Assembly: GCA_963922715.1 (NCBI GenBank)
Contig: CAWUJT010000030.1
Coordinates: 1 to 20,905 of the forward strand
DNA: 20,905 nucleotides
Direction of reading: 5' to 3'
Source of the DNA: CAWUJT01 sp963922715
Lineage (GTDB): Bacteria > Pseudomonadota > Alphaproteobacteria > Rhodobacterales > Rhodobacteraceae
Shown here: positions 1 to 7,797 of the stretch, in pieces
Position numbering within the stretch: the first letter of the stretch is position 1
How the letters are laid out: each line of letters opens with the position of its first letter
Program-made: the position numbers and the translations under genes
Notes under the pieces: model-generated
Told to the model about the DNA's origin: nothing
What the model saw: the letters and a program-made list of their open reading frames with translations, nothing else
The model's database searches: none

Positions 1-39
1 CACATGCGGCTTGTTGCGTTCAAACTTTTCCTTCGCCAT
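1..39 (-). CDS. tuf: Elongation factor Tu, N-terminal 13 codons (partial)
   Basis: The minus strand reads MAKEKFERNKPHV from an ATG at 39 to the window edge. This is the nearly invariant start of bacterial EF-Tu, the GTPase that carries aminoacyl-tRNA to the ribosome; the P-loop would follow just beyond the edge. A strong Shine-Dalgarno (AAAGGAGG, complement of 48-55) lies 8 bases ahead of the ATG, as expected for a very highly expressed protein. The 173 bp between it and the upstream lipoprotein gene should hold its promoter, but I see no convincing -35/-10 pair there. Only 13 residues are visible, so the call rests on a short but very characteristic motif. Confidence 0.85.
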   Translation of the reverse strand, partial: MAKEKFERNKPHV

Positions 40-212
40 AATAAAGGCCTCCTTTGGTCTCGACCACCTAATTCTAAGCATATGATTTTGGGATGGTGGA
101 AGATCATTACTTCATCGTGCGAAATAGTCATGATTCCCGTAAAAAACAAGGGGCAGAGACGTTTATCGGGTTTGATATTGAGTTAATCACGTAAGAAAAT
201 ACGACCGCTTGC

Positions 213-761
213 CTAGGGATCAAACCAGTGTGGATTTTCCAGCATCCATTTTTGTACTTCGTAAGCCATGTTCCGCGATAAGGTGCGCATTTGCTCTTCG
301 GCGCTTTGTGTCAAACCCGACCCTAAAACAGCCGATGCACCCCCTTCAAAAACAGTGATTTGCTTCGGTTCGTCGTGCAGCTTCTTGCGTAACTGATCGT
401 CCCACACATTTGCCGAGACGATCAGAATGGACTTTGGCGAGACCACAATCGGAATGCCAGGAGGTGCTAAGGCATACCCATCGACGTTCAAGGCAATGTG
501 ATAATTGCGCCCACCATCATAATCTCCAAACCGCAAAGCAATCTCTTCTTTTAAGATACTTTCCCATTGCGCTTCAGGATCATCAAGCTTGCGTGTTGGC
601 GGGATTGCCTTTGCATTATCTGCCACCACGACATTGTGATAAAGTTGGAATTGTCCCATATCGGGTGACCCTTGCTGCTGCGGGTCTGGCGCATTTGTGC
701 AGGCTGCAAGAAATAGGATGCAGATATACTTCAAATTGGTCATTGAATAAGATAATCGCAC
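213..761 (-). CDS. Putative lipoprotein of unknown function
   Basis: I do not recognise the family. The N-terminus has a short hydrophobic stretch (ICILFLAAC) ending in a lipobox LAAC, so the product is probably lipidated on Cys21 and held in the cell envelope. The mature part is about 160 residues, hydrophilic, with no repeats, no further membrane segment and no catalytic motif I can name; it ends NPHWFDP. The start is a GTG at 761 with AAGGA about 11 bases upstream. An internal ATG at 743 would still leave the lipobox but has no visible ribosome binding site. The gene lies between tuf and dapD on the same strand with gaps on both sides, so it is probably its own unit. It is a genuine-looking ORF with normal codon use. 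Confidence 0.7.
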   Translation of the reverse strand: MRLSYSMTNLKYICILFLAACTNAPDPQQQGSPDMGQFQLYHNVVVADNAKAIPPTRKLDDPEAQWESILKEEIALRFGDYDGGRNYHIALNVDGYALAPPGIPIVVSPKSILIVSANVWDDQLRKKLHDEPKQITVFEGGASAVLGSGLTQSAEEQMRTLSRNMAYEVQKWMLENPHWFDP

Positions 762-828
762 TCTTGTTTGTATCCTTGATTATGGGCTGGGATGTCATGA
801 TTTATTGGTAATATGGTATGAATACAGA

Positions 829-1653
829 TCAATCCCTCAGAAGATCATTGATTGCTGTTTTAGCACGCGTTTTCTCATCAACACGTTTGACGATGACAGC
901 GCAATACAGATGGATATCGTTTTTTGACGGCAAAGATCCTGCGACGACCACCGAATAGGGCGGGACTTCGCCGTAGCTTATATTACCTGTTTCGCGGTCA
1001 ACGATTTTTGTCGACTGGCCGATAAACACGCCCATGCCCAGCACAGCCCCCTCACGCACGATAACACCTTCTACAACCTCTGAGCGTGCACCGATAAAGC
1101 AATTGTCCTCGATAATGGTGGGCGCTGCTTGCATGGGCTCAAGCACGCCACCAATGCCAACACCGCCAGAGAGATGCACATTTTTGCCAATCTGCGCACA
1201 AGAGCCAACAGTGGCCCAGGTATCAATCATTGTGCCACTGTCCACATAAGCGCCAAGATTGACAAAAGAGGGCATCAGCACAACACCGGGTGCGATATAG
1301 GCCGATTTACGGACCACACAGTTTGGCACAGCGCGAAAACCTGCTGCCCGCCAATGGCTCTCTCCCCAGTTGGCCCACTTGCTATCAACCTTGTCCCACC
1401 AGGCCCCACCTTGTGCTGACCCTAGTTGCAGTTCCATGTCTTGCAAACGAAACCCCAAAAGCACCGCTTTCTTGATCCATTGGTTCACGTGCCAGCAGCC
1501 ATCTTCGTGACGTTCAGCAACCCGCAGCTGTCCACTGTCAAGGGCGTTCAGCGTCTCTTCTATAGCGTCACGTATTTCCCCCTGCGTGGCCGGTGTGATA
1601 TCAGCCCGATTTTCCCAGGCCTTTTCAATGACAGCTTCCAATGTTGGCGTCAT
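829..1653 (-). CDS. dapD: 2,3,4,5-tetrahydropyridine-2,6-dicarboxylate N-succinyltransferase
   Basis: DapD transfers succinyl from succinyl-CoA to tetrahydrodipicolinate in the succinylase branch of diaminopimelate/lysine synthesis, in the cytosol. The protein is 274 residues, the same as the E. coli enzyme. It has an N-terminal helical part (TLEAVIEKAWENR; VAERHEDGCWHVNQWIKKAVLLGFR), then a left-handed beta-helix of hexapeptide repeats from about residue 100 to 240 (AYIAPGVVLMPSFVNLGAYVD; IEDNCFIGARSEVVEG), ending with the SLPSKNDIHLYCAVIVKRVDEKTR tail typical of DapD. The ATG at 1653 is preceded by GAAGGA. An in-frame extension to 1725 exists, but it would start inside the intergenic region and add residues unlike DapD. 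It is divergent from gshB, with 118 bp between the two starts that must hold both promoters. Confidence 0.95.
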   Translation of the reverse strand: MTPTLEAVIEKAWENRADITPATQGEIRDAIEETLNALDSGQLRVAERHEDGCWHVNQWIKKAVLLGFRLQDMELQLGSAQGGAWWDKVDSKWANWGESHWRAAGFRAVPNCVVRKSAYIAPGVVLMPSFVNLGAYVDSGTMIDTWATVGSCAQIGKNVHLSGGVGIGGVLEPMQAAPTIIEDNCFIGARSEVVEGVIVREGAVLGMGVFIGQSTKIVDRETGNISYGEVPPYSVVVAGSLPSKNDIHLYCAVIVKRVDEKTRAKTAINDLLRD

Positions 1654-1771
1654 TTGGGTATATTCCTTCTCTCTTTTCCAATAGCAGATAGCGTACGTGG
1701 ACGAACCAGAAAAGGGCGATTGCACTTTCGGAATGTTTTCTTCAACCTATTGGCAGAAATGGAGGACGGAA

Positions 1772-2719
1772 ATGCGTGTCGGATTTCAAATGGATCCTAT
1801 CGTGGATGTCGATATCCATGCGGACAGTTCCTTTCGCTTGGCAATGGAGGCCCAGGATCGTGGTCATGAGGTATTTATATATCATCCACATGCGCTGACA
1901 TTCGATACCGGAACGCTTTTTGCTGTCGGCGATTGGGTGAAGCTGTCTCGGACACAAGGCACGCATGTCGACATTTTGCGCCAAGAGCGGTGCGATCTGC
2001 ACAAGTTTGACGTTATCTGGCTGCGTCAAGACCCACCCTTTGACATGGGATACATCACCACCACCCATCTGCTGGAGCGGCTTGCCCCAGATGTTCTGGT
2101 GATGAACGATCCAAAGTGGGTGCGAAACTGGCCGGAAAAGCTCATGATCCTGGATTTTCCGCAGCTTATTCCACCCACGATGATTGCACGCGATTTGGAC
2201 GCGCTGCACACGTTTCGTGCCACCCACGGCGATGTGATCTTGAAGCCGCTTTATGGTAATGGTGGTGCGGGTGTGTTCTTGTTACGAAAGGGGGACAGCA
2301 ATCTTAACTCACTGCATGAAATGTTTATGAGTGTGAACCGAGAACCCTTGATTATGCAGAAATTTCTGCCTGCTGTCAGCGTTGGCGATAAACGGATCAT
2401 TTTGGTTGATGGCGCGCCGATTGGCGCCATCAACCGAGTCCCGGCACCAGGCGAAACACGCTCCAACATGCATGTAGGGGGGCGGGCAGAACCGATTGGC
2501 CTTACCGCCCGCGACCATGAGATTTGCGCCACGATTGGCCCACGCCTAAGGGACCACGGGCAAATTTTTGTCGGTATTGATGTGATCGGGGATTACCTGA
2601 CAGAAATCAATATCACCTCTCCCACAGGGCTTCAGGAACTAGAGAGATTTGATGGAACCAATGGGGCTGGTCTGGTCTGGGAGGCGATTGAACGCCGGTG
2701 TGCTGAGCGGACATCATGA
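1772..2719 (+). CDS. gshB: Glutathione synthase
   Basis: GshB ligates glycine to gamma-glutamylcysteine with ATP, the last step of glutathione synthesis. The 315-residue length matches the family (E. coli 316). Visible hallmarks are the N-terminal FQMDPI with DSSFRLAMEAQ, WLRQDPPFDMGYITTTHLLE, the ATP-grasp segments DVILKPLYGNGGAGVF and GDKRIILVDG, the loop GETRSNMHVGGRAEP, and the metal/substrate end GIDVIGDYLTEINITSPTG. The ATG at 1772 has a near-perfect GGAGG 7 bases upstream; upstream in-frame starts are not supported. Only 16 bp separate its stop from the potB start, so gshB is probably co-transcribed with the ABC transporter. The C-terminal end after FDG (TNGAGLVWEAIERRC) is a little variable, which is normal. 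Confidence 0.95.
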   Translation: MRVGFQMDPIVDVDIHADSSFRLAMEAQDRGHEVFIYHPHALTFDTGTLFAVGDWVKLSRTQGTHVDILRQERCDLHKFDVIWLRQDPPFDMGYITTTHLLERLAPDVLVMNDPKWVRNWPEKLMILDFPQLIPPTMIARDLDALHTFRATHGDVILKPLYGNGGAGVFLLRKGDSNLNSLHEMFMSVNREPLIMQKFLPAVSVGDKRIILVDGAPIGAINRVPAPGETRSNMHVGGRAEPIGLTARDHEICATIGPRLRDHGQIFVGIDVIGDYLTEINITSPTGLQELERFDGTNGAGLVWEAIERRCAERTS

Positions 2720-2735
2720 TCTGAGGAGGATACCG

Positions 2736-3596
2736 GTGGACCACAACAGCAAAGACGGTCTGATCTTAATTTCCGCGCCGCTGGCTTATGCGATTTTGAT
2801 GCTCACAGGCCCAATGCTGGCAATCCTAGTTCTGAGTTTTTGGACGCAGGATTACCTCAGCATTGATCGCAGCTTCACACTCGCAAACTATCGAGAAGCT
2901 TGGCAAGATCCACTCTATACAGAGCTGATGCTGCGCTCTCTGAGGGTTGCAGGCAGTGTTACGCTTGCAACCGTTATATTGGCCTTTCCAGTCGCTTATT
3001 ATGTAAGTTTCCATGTGACCCCTGCCCGCAAATCGCTTTGGCTTTTTCTGATCACAATCCCCTTTTGGACCAGCTACTTGTTGCGGATATTCCTGTGGAA
3101 GGTGATGCTCGGCTATAATGGGGTTATTAATTCCGCCCTGACGGGGATCGGCGTGATTGATGAACCTCTGACGTTTCTGCTTTATAATACCAATGCTATC
3201 GTTATCACACTGTCGCACGCTTTTGCGCCTTTTGCGATCTTGCCGATATTCGTCGCGCTTGAAAAAATTGATCGCGGTCTATTGGAGGCCGCACGTGATC
3301 TTGGTGAAACCGCCACGATGACATTTCTGCGCGTCACGCTACCGCTGGCCATGCCAGGGGTTTTGGCGGCAACCCTGATTGTGTTCATCCCAACCGTGGG
3401 GGATTATGTCACACCGCGGCTGGTGGGAGGGCCAGGGGGATTAATGATCGCGAATATGATCCAAACGCAATTTCTGCGCCTTAACAATGCGCCGATGGGG
3501 GCCACTTTGGCTGTCTGTGCGATGATCATCGTCACCCTTATCGCACTTGTATTGATTGGATTAACACGCCGTTGGACGAAAGTCCGCAGATCATGA
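2736..3596 (+). CDS. potB: Polyamine-type ABC transporter permease (PotB-like)
   Basis: This is an inner-membrane permease subunit of an importer of the spermidine/putrescine class. About 286 residues with six hydrophobic segments: the first at about residues 10-30 (LILISAPLAYAILMLTGPML), then a periplasmic loop (YLSIDRSFTLANYREAW) and the typical TIPFWTSYLLRIFLWKVMLG block. The cytoplasmic EAA loop that docks on the ATPase reads EAARDLGETATMTFLRVTLP. The start chosen is a GTG at 2736 because GAGGAGG lies 6 bases upstream; the reading frame is open further upstream but overlaps gshB. The stop overlaps the potC start (ATGA). The true substrate cannot be read from a permease; it could be another cationic or opine-like compound. 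Confidence 0.88.
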   Translation: MDHNSKDGLILISAPLAYAILMLTGPMLAILVLSFWTQDYLSIDRSFTLANYREAWQDPLYTELMLRSLRVAGSVTLATVILAFPVAYYVSFHVTPARKSLWLFLITIPFWTSYLLRIFLWKVMLGYNGVINSALTGIGVIDEPLTFLLYNTNAIVITLSHAFAPFAILPIFVALEKIDRGLLEAARDLGETATMTFLRVTLPLAMPGVLAATLIVFIPTVGDYVTPRLVGGPGGLMIANMIQTQFLRLNNAPMGATLAVCAMIIVTLIALVLIGLTRRWTKVRRS

Positions 3597-4393
3597 GTCT
3601 GCGCCTTTATGTGATTGCATTTCTGATCTTTCTTTATGCGCCAATCCTCCTTCTGCCGGTATTTGCCCTCAATGAAAGCACTGTGATTGCATTTCCGCTT
3701 GAGGCGCTGACATTCAAATGGTTTGCAGCCTTGCCGGAAAAAGAGGCGTTGCATGATGCTGTTTGGAATTCCCTTATCGTGGCGGTGAATACCGCAACCC
3801 TATCAACATTGCTTGGTATGGCGGCGGCACGCGCCGGGGCGCGGCATATCTTCCCCGGAAAAACCGCAGTGTTGGGATTGATAATGCTCCCGCTGGTATT
3901 GCCAGAGATTATCGTGGCGGTTGCACTTTTGGTGGTTGTGGTGCAACTTTTTGGGTGGTCTTTGTCGCTTTGGACGGTCATTGCGGCGCATACTTTGATC
4001 TGCACGCCTTTTGCCACAGCCATTCTCAGTGCGAGTTTTCAAAATCTTGACCCCAGCTTGGAGGAAGCGTCCATCGATCTTGGGGAAACAAAATTGTCCA
4101 CATTCTATCGTGTCACACTGCCATTGGTTACCCCAGGTATTATCGCGGCTTTGCTGATCTCTTTCACGATCTCACTGGATGAATTCATCATCGCTTTCTT
4201 TCTGACAGGCACAGAACCAACATTGCCCGTTTACATTTGGTCTTTGCTGCGGTTTCCGAAAGAACTGCCTATCATTATGGCCCTTGGAACGATCCTTGTG
4301 GCGGTTTCCATTCTGCTTCTCACGCTTGCGGAGCTGAGCCGCAGGCGCGGCCTGAAACGCATCGGTGTTGAGGACGCTGGAGGGTTTTTATGA
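3593..4393 (+). CDS. potC: Polyamine-type ABC transporter permease (PotC-like)
   Basis: Second permease of the importer, 266 residues, forming the membrane heterodimer with the PotB-like subunit. It shows the family's N-terminal signature (YVIAFLIFLYAPILLLPVFALNES, then TFKWFAAL), about six membrane segments, and the EAA loop EEASIDLGETKLSTFYRVTLP followed by SLDEFIIAFFLTG, which is close to the E. coli PotC consensus. The ATG at 3593 overlaps the potB stop as ATGA; a TTG seven codons upstream is possible but not needed. Its own stop overlaps the potA start in the same way, so the three subunits are probably translationally coupled. Confidence 0.88.
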   Translation: MSLRLYVIAFLIFLYAPILLLPVFALNESTVIAFPLEALTFKWFAALPEKEALHDAVWNSLIVAVNTATLSTLLGMAAARAGARHIFPGKTAVLGLIMLPLVLPEIIVAVALLVVVVQLFGWSLSLWTVIAAHTLICTPFATAILSASFQNLDPSLEEASIDLGETKLSTFYRVTLPLVTPGIIAALLISFTISLDEFIIAFFLTGTEPTLPVYIWSLLRFPKELPIIMALGTILVAVSILLLTLAELSRRRGLKRIGVEDAGGFL

Positions 4394-5457
4394 ACCTGGT
4401 TCAGATCACCGATGTTCACAAGCACTACGGCACCTATCATGCGCTTCGCGGGATCAATCTTGAAATCGCATCGGGGGAGTTTTTCTCTTTGCTCGGTCCT
4501 TCGGGATGCGGAAAGACAACACTTTTGCGCATCATTGCAGGATTTGAGAACATGTCTTGCGGCACCGTCATGCTGGCAGGTCAAAACATGGTAGGCGTTC
4601 CGGCCAATCGACGCCCAACCAATATGGTGTTTCAATCCTACGCTATTTTTCCACATTTGAGTGTGGCCCAGAATGTCGCTTTCGGGTTACGCAAATCCAG
4701 CCTGTCGCGCCAAGAACGGGCGCGGAAAGTTGATGAAGCCCTTGCCATGGTCGGCCTGAATGGCTTTGGTGATCGTGCGGCCCATGCGCTCTCTGGTGGG
4801 CAACGGCAACGGGTGGCCCTAGCGCGGGCCTTGATCCTGAAACCCAAGGTACTTTTGCTTGATGAGCCTCTCTCTGCCCTTGACAAAAAGTTGCGAGAAA
4901 AAATGCAAGAGGAACTCCGCAGGCTGCAACGCCAAGTGGGGATTACATTTATCCTTGTCACCCATGATCAAGAAGAAGCGCTGATTATGTCCGATCGTAT
5001 CGCTGTGATGTTTGAAGGTGAAATCGTACAAGTGGCACAACCGCAAACACTCTACACGCGTCCCGCAACACGCGCGGTCGCGGAATTTATCGGTGTGATG
5101 TCTTTCCTTCCCGCAGAGCAAAACCCAGATGGTCTCCATATTCCCGGTCTGGGCACTACGCAGCTAAACAAAGATCAAATAATGGGGCAAGGCAAAGCCT
5201 TTACGGTGGGCATCCGCCCAGAAAGCATGACGCTTTTGCCTGACCGTCCAAATGCAAGACAGGACTGTGTTGCGATTGGCTACATTGAAGATCGGTCCTA
5301 TTATGGCGATATAACCACTTATCTTGTTCGTTTAGAGGGCGCTCCAGCTGCCGTTGCCGTTTCCATGCGCAATCATCCAGGCCATCCCGTTTTGGAACGT
5401 GGTGCGCGCGTACGCGTTGCTTGGGATCCGGCTGGATTGGTGGCTTTTGCCCCCTAG
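4390..5457 (+). CDS. potA: Polyamine-type ABC transporter ATP-binding protein (PotA-like)
   Basis: Cytoplasmic ATPase that drives the PotBC-like permease. The 355 residues contain all ABC motifs: Walker A GPSGCGKTT (residues 36-44), Q-loop Gln82 in MVFQSYAIFPH, signature LSGGQ (134-138), Walker B VLLLDEP (154-160, Glu159), D-loop SALD and H-loop His192 in VTHDQEEAL. From about residue 240 follows a TOBE-type regulatory domain (GKAFTVGIRPESM; VAIGYIEDRSYYGDITTYLV), the layout of the PotA/FbpC/CysA group. The start overlaps the potC stop. No periplasmic binding-protein gene lies in the cluster, so the receptor must be encoded elsewhere or upstream of this window. Confidence 0.9.
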   Translation: MNLVQITDVHKHYGTYHALRGINLEIASGEFFSLLGPSGCGKTTLLRIIAGFENMSCGTVMLAGQNMVGVPANRRPTNMVFQSYAIFPHLSVAQNVAFGLRKSSLSRQERARKVDEALAMVGLNGFGDRAAHALSGGQRQRVALARALILKPKVLLLDEPLSALDKKLREKMQEELRRLQRQVGITFILVTHDQEEALIMSDRIAVMFEGEIVQVAQPQTLYTRPATRAVAEFIGVMSFLPAEQNPDGLHIPGLGTTQLNKDQIMGQGKAFTVGIRPESMTLLPDRPNARQDCVAIGYIEDRSYYGDITTYLVRLEGAPAAVAVSMRNHPGHPVLERGARVRVAWDPAGLVAFAP

Positions 5458-5570
5458 GTTGGTCGATATATGATTTTAAAGTTCAAAAGCTTTGCTGCAT
5501 TATTATATCTTGTGGAAATATATCTCTGCGTAGCATATATTCAGAAAACTTATTAAAGGAGAGCAAAGCC
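5458..5570 (+). promoter_or_regulatory. AT-rich gap with possible promoter for the acyltransferase-murI-ccmE unit
   Basis: This 113 bp gap is clearly more AT-rich than its surroundings. A loose sigma70-like pair can be drawn: TTGTGG at 5510-5515 and CATATA at 5534-5539, 18 bases apart. Neither box is close to consensus, so the exact site is a guess. The position ahead of three overlapping genes makes a promoter here likely. No terminator hairpin for the pot operon is visible. Confidence 0.3.
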
Positions 5571-6452
5571 GTGGATCCGCGCAAAGAGGTCGCACGTGAA
5601 ATTTCTTACAGTCATTCAGCGCAAACCCGCCCAGGTCGTGCCTTAATACGGTCTGTTGAAAACGTGACAGGGCGGCTGAAGCTTATCAAACGCGCCGAAG
5701 GGTATGATCAAGAAGTGGCCAGAGGCCGAGACTTCTGGCAAGTAATGGTCGAGCGTTATGGGCTGAGCCTTGATATCATCGGGGGTTCTGTCGACAATAT
5801 CCCATCCGATGGGCCGCTGGTTTTGATCGCCAATCATCCCTACGGCATTTTAGATGGATTGATTCTGGGGCATATTCTCTCTGTCGTCCGTGGTGATTTT
5901 CGCATCCTTGCCCACCGTGTGTTTCGCAAAGCAGAAGACCTGAACCGTATCATTCTGCCGATCTCTTTCGACGAGACCAAAGAGGCAGCGCAAATGAATA
6001 TCGAGACACGCAGGCGGGCCTTAGATTATCTTGGCAATGGCGGTGCGATTGGGATTTTCCCAGGTGGTACGGTTTCAACCGCGAACAAACCATTCGGACG
6101 TGCCATGGATCCCAGTTGGCGCAGCTTTACTGCTAAGATGATTGTGAAATCAGGGGCGACTGTGGTTCCCATCTATTTTGATGGTGCAAATTCCAGGCTG
6201 TTTCAGCTTGCCAGTCATCTGCACTACACGCTGCGTATGGCCCTTTTGATTAATGAGTTTCGCACCCGTGTGGATACACCCGTCCGCATGGTCATCGGTG
6301 ATGCTATAAATCCCGATCAGCTCCAGACCTACGCGAAAGATCCACGGGGGATGATGGATTTTTTACGGGCGGAGACCTATAAGCTTTCCCCAACCCCGCT
6401 GAAGTCCTTTGATTACGGCTATGAATTTGAAGAGAGAAACCGACGCGCATGA
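5571..6452 (+). CDS. PlsC-like lysophospholipid acyltransferase family protein
   Basis: Probable membrane-associated acyltransferase acting on glycerophospholipid or a related acceptor. The 293 residues show motif I as NHPYGILDG (residues 88-96, His89 and Asp95) and motif III as FPGGTVS (163-169). The His and Asp are separated by five residues, not the four of classic PlsC (HX4D), and the second glycine replaces the usual Glu of FPEGT. This variant fits the COG0204 branch with NHPFG-type motifs sometimes labelled putative haemolysin or LPLAT, so I avoid the name plsC. The GTG start at 5571 has AAGGAGAG 7 bases upstream; the open frame upstream runs through the AT-rich gap and is not coding-like. 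The stop overlaps murI (ATGA). Confidence 0.8.
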   Translation: MDPRKEVAREISYSHSAQTRPGRALIRSVENVTGRLKLIKRAEGYDQEVARGRDFWQVMVERYGLSLDIIGGSVDNIPSDGPLVLIANHPYGILDGLILGHILSVVRGDFRILAHRVFRKAEDLNRIILPISFDETKEAAQMNIETRRRALDYLGNGGAIGIFPGGTVSTANKPFGRAMDPSWRSFTAKMIVKSGATVVPIYFDGANSRLFQLASHLHYTLRMALLINEFRTRVDTPVRMVIGDAINPDQLQTYAKDPRGMMDFLRAETYKLSPTPLKSFDYGYEFEERNRRA

Positions 6453-7261
6453 CCATTGGTGTCTTCGATAGCGGGCTTGGCGGTTTAACTGTGTGGGACG
6501 CCATGCGTCGGCGATTGCCAGAGATGAGTTTTTCCTATTTTGCAGACTCCGCGCATGCCCCGTATGGTGTGCGCGACGCTGACGATGTGCATCAATTAAC
6601 CCAAGCGGCTGTGCACCAACTCTGGTCAGATGGGATTAACCTGGTGATCTTGGCCTGCAACACAGCCTCGGCCGCAGCTTTGCGGCGCATGCAAGAGGCG
6701 GGCGTTCCGGACGGCAAGCGCGTACTTGGGGTCTTTGTCCCTCTGATAGAGGCGCTGACCGAGCGCAGATGGGGCGACAATTCTCCCCCCAAAGAGGTGA
6801 ACGTCAAGCAAGTGGCGCTTTTTGCCACGCCCGCCGCAGTCGCCAGTCGGGCCTTTCAACGCGAATTGGCCTTTCGTGCGATTGGGGTTGATGTCGAGGC
6901 ACAAGCCTGTGGCGGTGTGGTCGATGCGATTGAGGACGGTGATCTGATCCTGGCTGAAGCCTTGGTGCGATCCCATGTCGATGCTCTGAAAAGAAAAATG
7001 AAAAATCCTCAAGCCGCCGTGTTAGGGTGTACGCATTACCCGCTTCTGGAGCCTATTTTCCAAGAGGCTCTTGGGTCAGATGTAAAGGTTTTTTCACAAG
7101 CCGAAATCGTTGCTGAAAGTCTTGTCGATTATCTGACCCGCCATCCCGAGATGAAAGGGGCCACGCAACCCGGACGGTTTGTCACGACCGGGGACCCGGC
7201 TGTTGTCTCTGCGCGCGCAACACAGTTTCTTAAACAAAACATCATGTTTGAGGCTGCCTGA
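6449..7261 (+). CDS. murI: Glutamate racemase
   Basis: MurI converts L- to D-glutamate for peptidoglycan synthesis, without cofactor, using two cysteines. Both are visible: Cys70 in ILACNTASAA and Cys194 in VLGCTHYPLL, with the adjacent His196. The N-terminus IGVFDSGLGGLTV supplies Asp7 and Ser8, and FADSAHAPYG follows at 31-40. The 270-residue length is normal. The ATG at 6449 overlaps the stop of the acyltransferase, and its TGA shares a base with the ccmE start (TGATG), so the three genes are almost certainly one transcript. Residues about 105-120 (ERRWGDNSPPKEVNVK) look like a short lineage-specific insertion. Confidence 0.95.
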   Translation: MTIGVFDSGLGGLTVWDAMRRRLPEMSFSYFADSAHAPYGVRDADDVHQLTQAAVHQLWSDGINLVILACNTASAAALRRMQEAGVPDGKRVLGVFVPLIEALTERRWGDNSPPKEVNVKQVALFATPAAVASRAFQRELAFRAIGVDVEAQACGGVVDAIEDGDLILAEALVRSHVDALKRKMKNPQAAVLGCTHYPLLEPIFQEALGSDVKVFSQAEIVAESLVDYLTRHPEMKGATQPGRFVTTGDPAVVSARATQFLKQNIMFEAA

Positions 7262-7704
7262 TGCGCTCGTTACGCAAACAACGCCGGATTCAAGTACTCG
7301 TTCTGATTGCCGTGGCCTTGGTCGGGTCAACCGCCCTGATAGGATACGCGATGCGCGACGGCATTAACTTCTTTCGCTCACCCAGCCAAGTGGTCGAAAC
7401 CCCCCCCCCGCCAGAGGAAGTTTTCCGCATCGGCGGGCTTGTTGAAACAGGTACCTTGGTGCGTGGAACCGGGGAAACGGTTGAATTTCGTGTGACCGAC
7501 GGCGGGGCCTCTGTGGCCGTCCGCTACACTGGCGTTCTGCCCGATCTTTTTGGAGAGAACGAAGGCATGGTAGGCACGGGCCGCTATGTCAACGGTATCT
7601 TTGAAGCGACAGAAATTCTTGCTCGCCACGATGAAAGCTATATGCCCGCTGAGGTCATCGACGCCTTGAAAGAACAGGGCGTTTACGTCGACCCGAACAC
7701 TTAA
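7261..7704 (+). CDS. ccmE: Cytochrome c maturation protein CcmE (haem chaperone)
   Basis: CcmE is an inner-membrane-anchored periplasmic protein that binds haem covalently and passes it to CcmF for attachment to apocytochromes c. The 147 residues have an N-terminal anchor (LVLIAVALVGSTALIGYAM, about 13-31), the OB-fold core (FRIGGLVETGTLVRG; VRYTGVLPDLFGENEGMVG) and the haem-binding His123 with Tyr127 in LARHDESYMP, matching HDENY of E. coli. A run of ten C residues (7400-7409) encodes the Pro-rich hinge TPPPPEE after the anchor; the frame is intact across it. It follows murI with a one-base overlap. The gene is separated from its partners ccmF and ccmH by an inserted lysis cassette. Confidence 0.95.
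   Translation: MRSLRKQRRIQVLVLIAVALVGSTALIGYAMRDGINFFRSPSQVVETPPPPEEVFRIGGLVETGTLVRGTGETVEFRVTDGGASVAVRYTGVLPDLFGENEGMVGTGRYVNGIFEATEILARHDESYMPAEVIDALKEQGVYVDPNT
7400..7409 (+). repeat. Ten-base C homopolymer inside ccmE
   Basis: Ten consecutive C bases in codons 47-50 of ccmE, encoding part of Thr-Pro-Pro-Pro. Tracts of this length are prone to slippage by polymerase; a change of one or two bases would truncate CcmE before the haem-binding histidine. The surrounding frame is intact, so the assembled length is consistent with a functional gene. Confidence 0.9.
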
Positions 7705-7747
7705 TTTACATCTCTTTAATACGCTCAAGCATTCTTTTCCGCCTTGC

Positions 7748-7770
7748 GCGCGACTCATCACGTATCGCGC
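7748..7770. promoter_or_regulatory. Operator-like inverted repeat upstream of the endolysin gene
   Basis: A perfect dyad GCGCGA - 11 bases - TCGCGC lies 27 bp ahead of the endolysin start codon, in the 93 bp gap after ccmE. Arms of six with a centre spacing of about 17 bp would suit a dimeric regulator on one face of the helix. It is not followed by a T run, so it is not a typical terminator. The role is inferred only from symmetry and position. Confidence 0.3.
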
Positions 7771-7797
7771 CCCAAGACAGAAAGGACTGCAGACACA

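Noticed and set aside
7701..7719. Two TTAA half-sites upstream of the lysis genes, like a CtrA box
   Set aside because: The spacing is 11 bases, not the 7 of the CtrA consensus TTAA-N7-TTAA, and the first TTAA includes the ccmE stop codon. AT-rich gaps produce this by chance.
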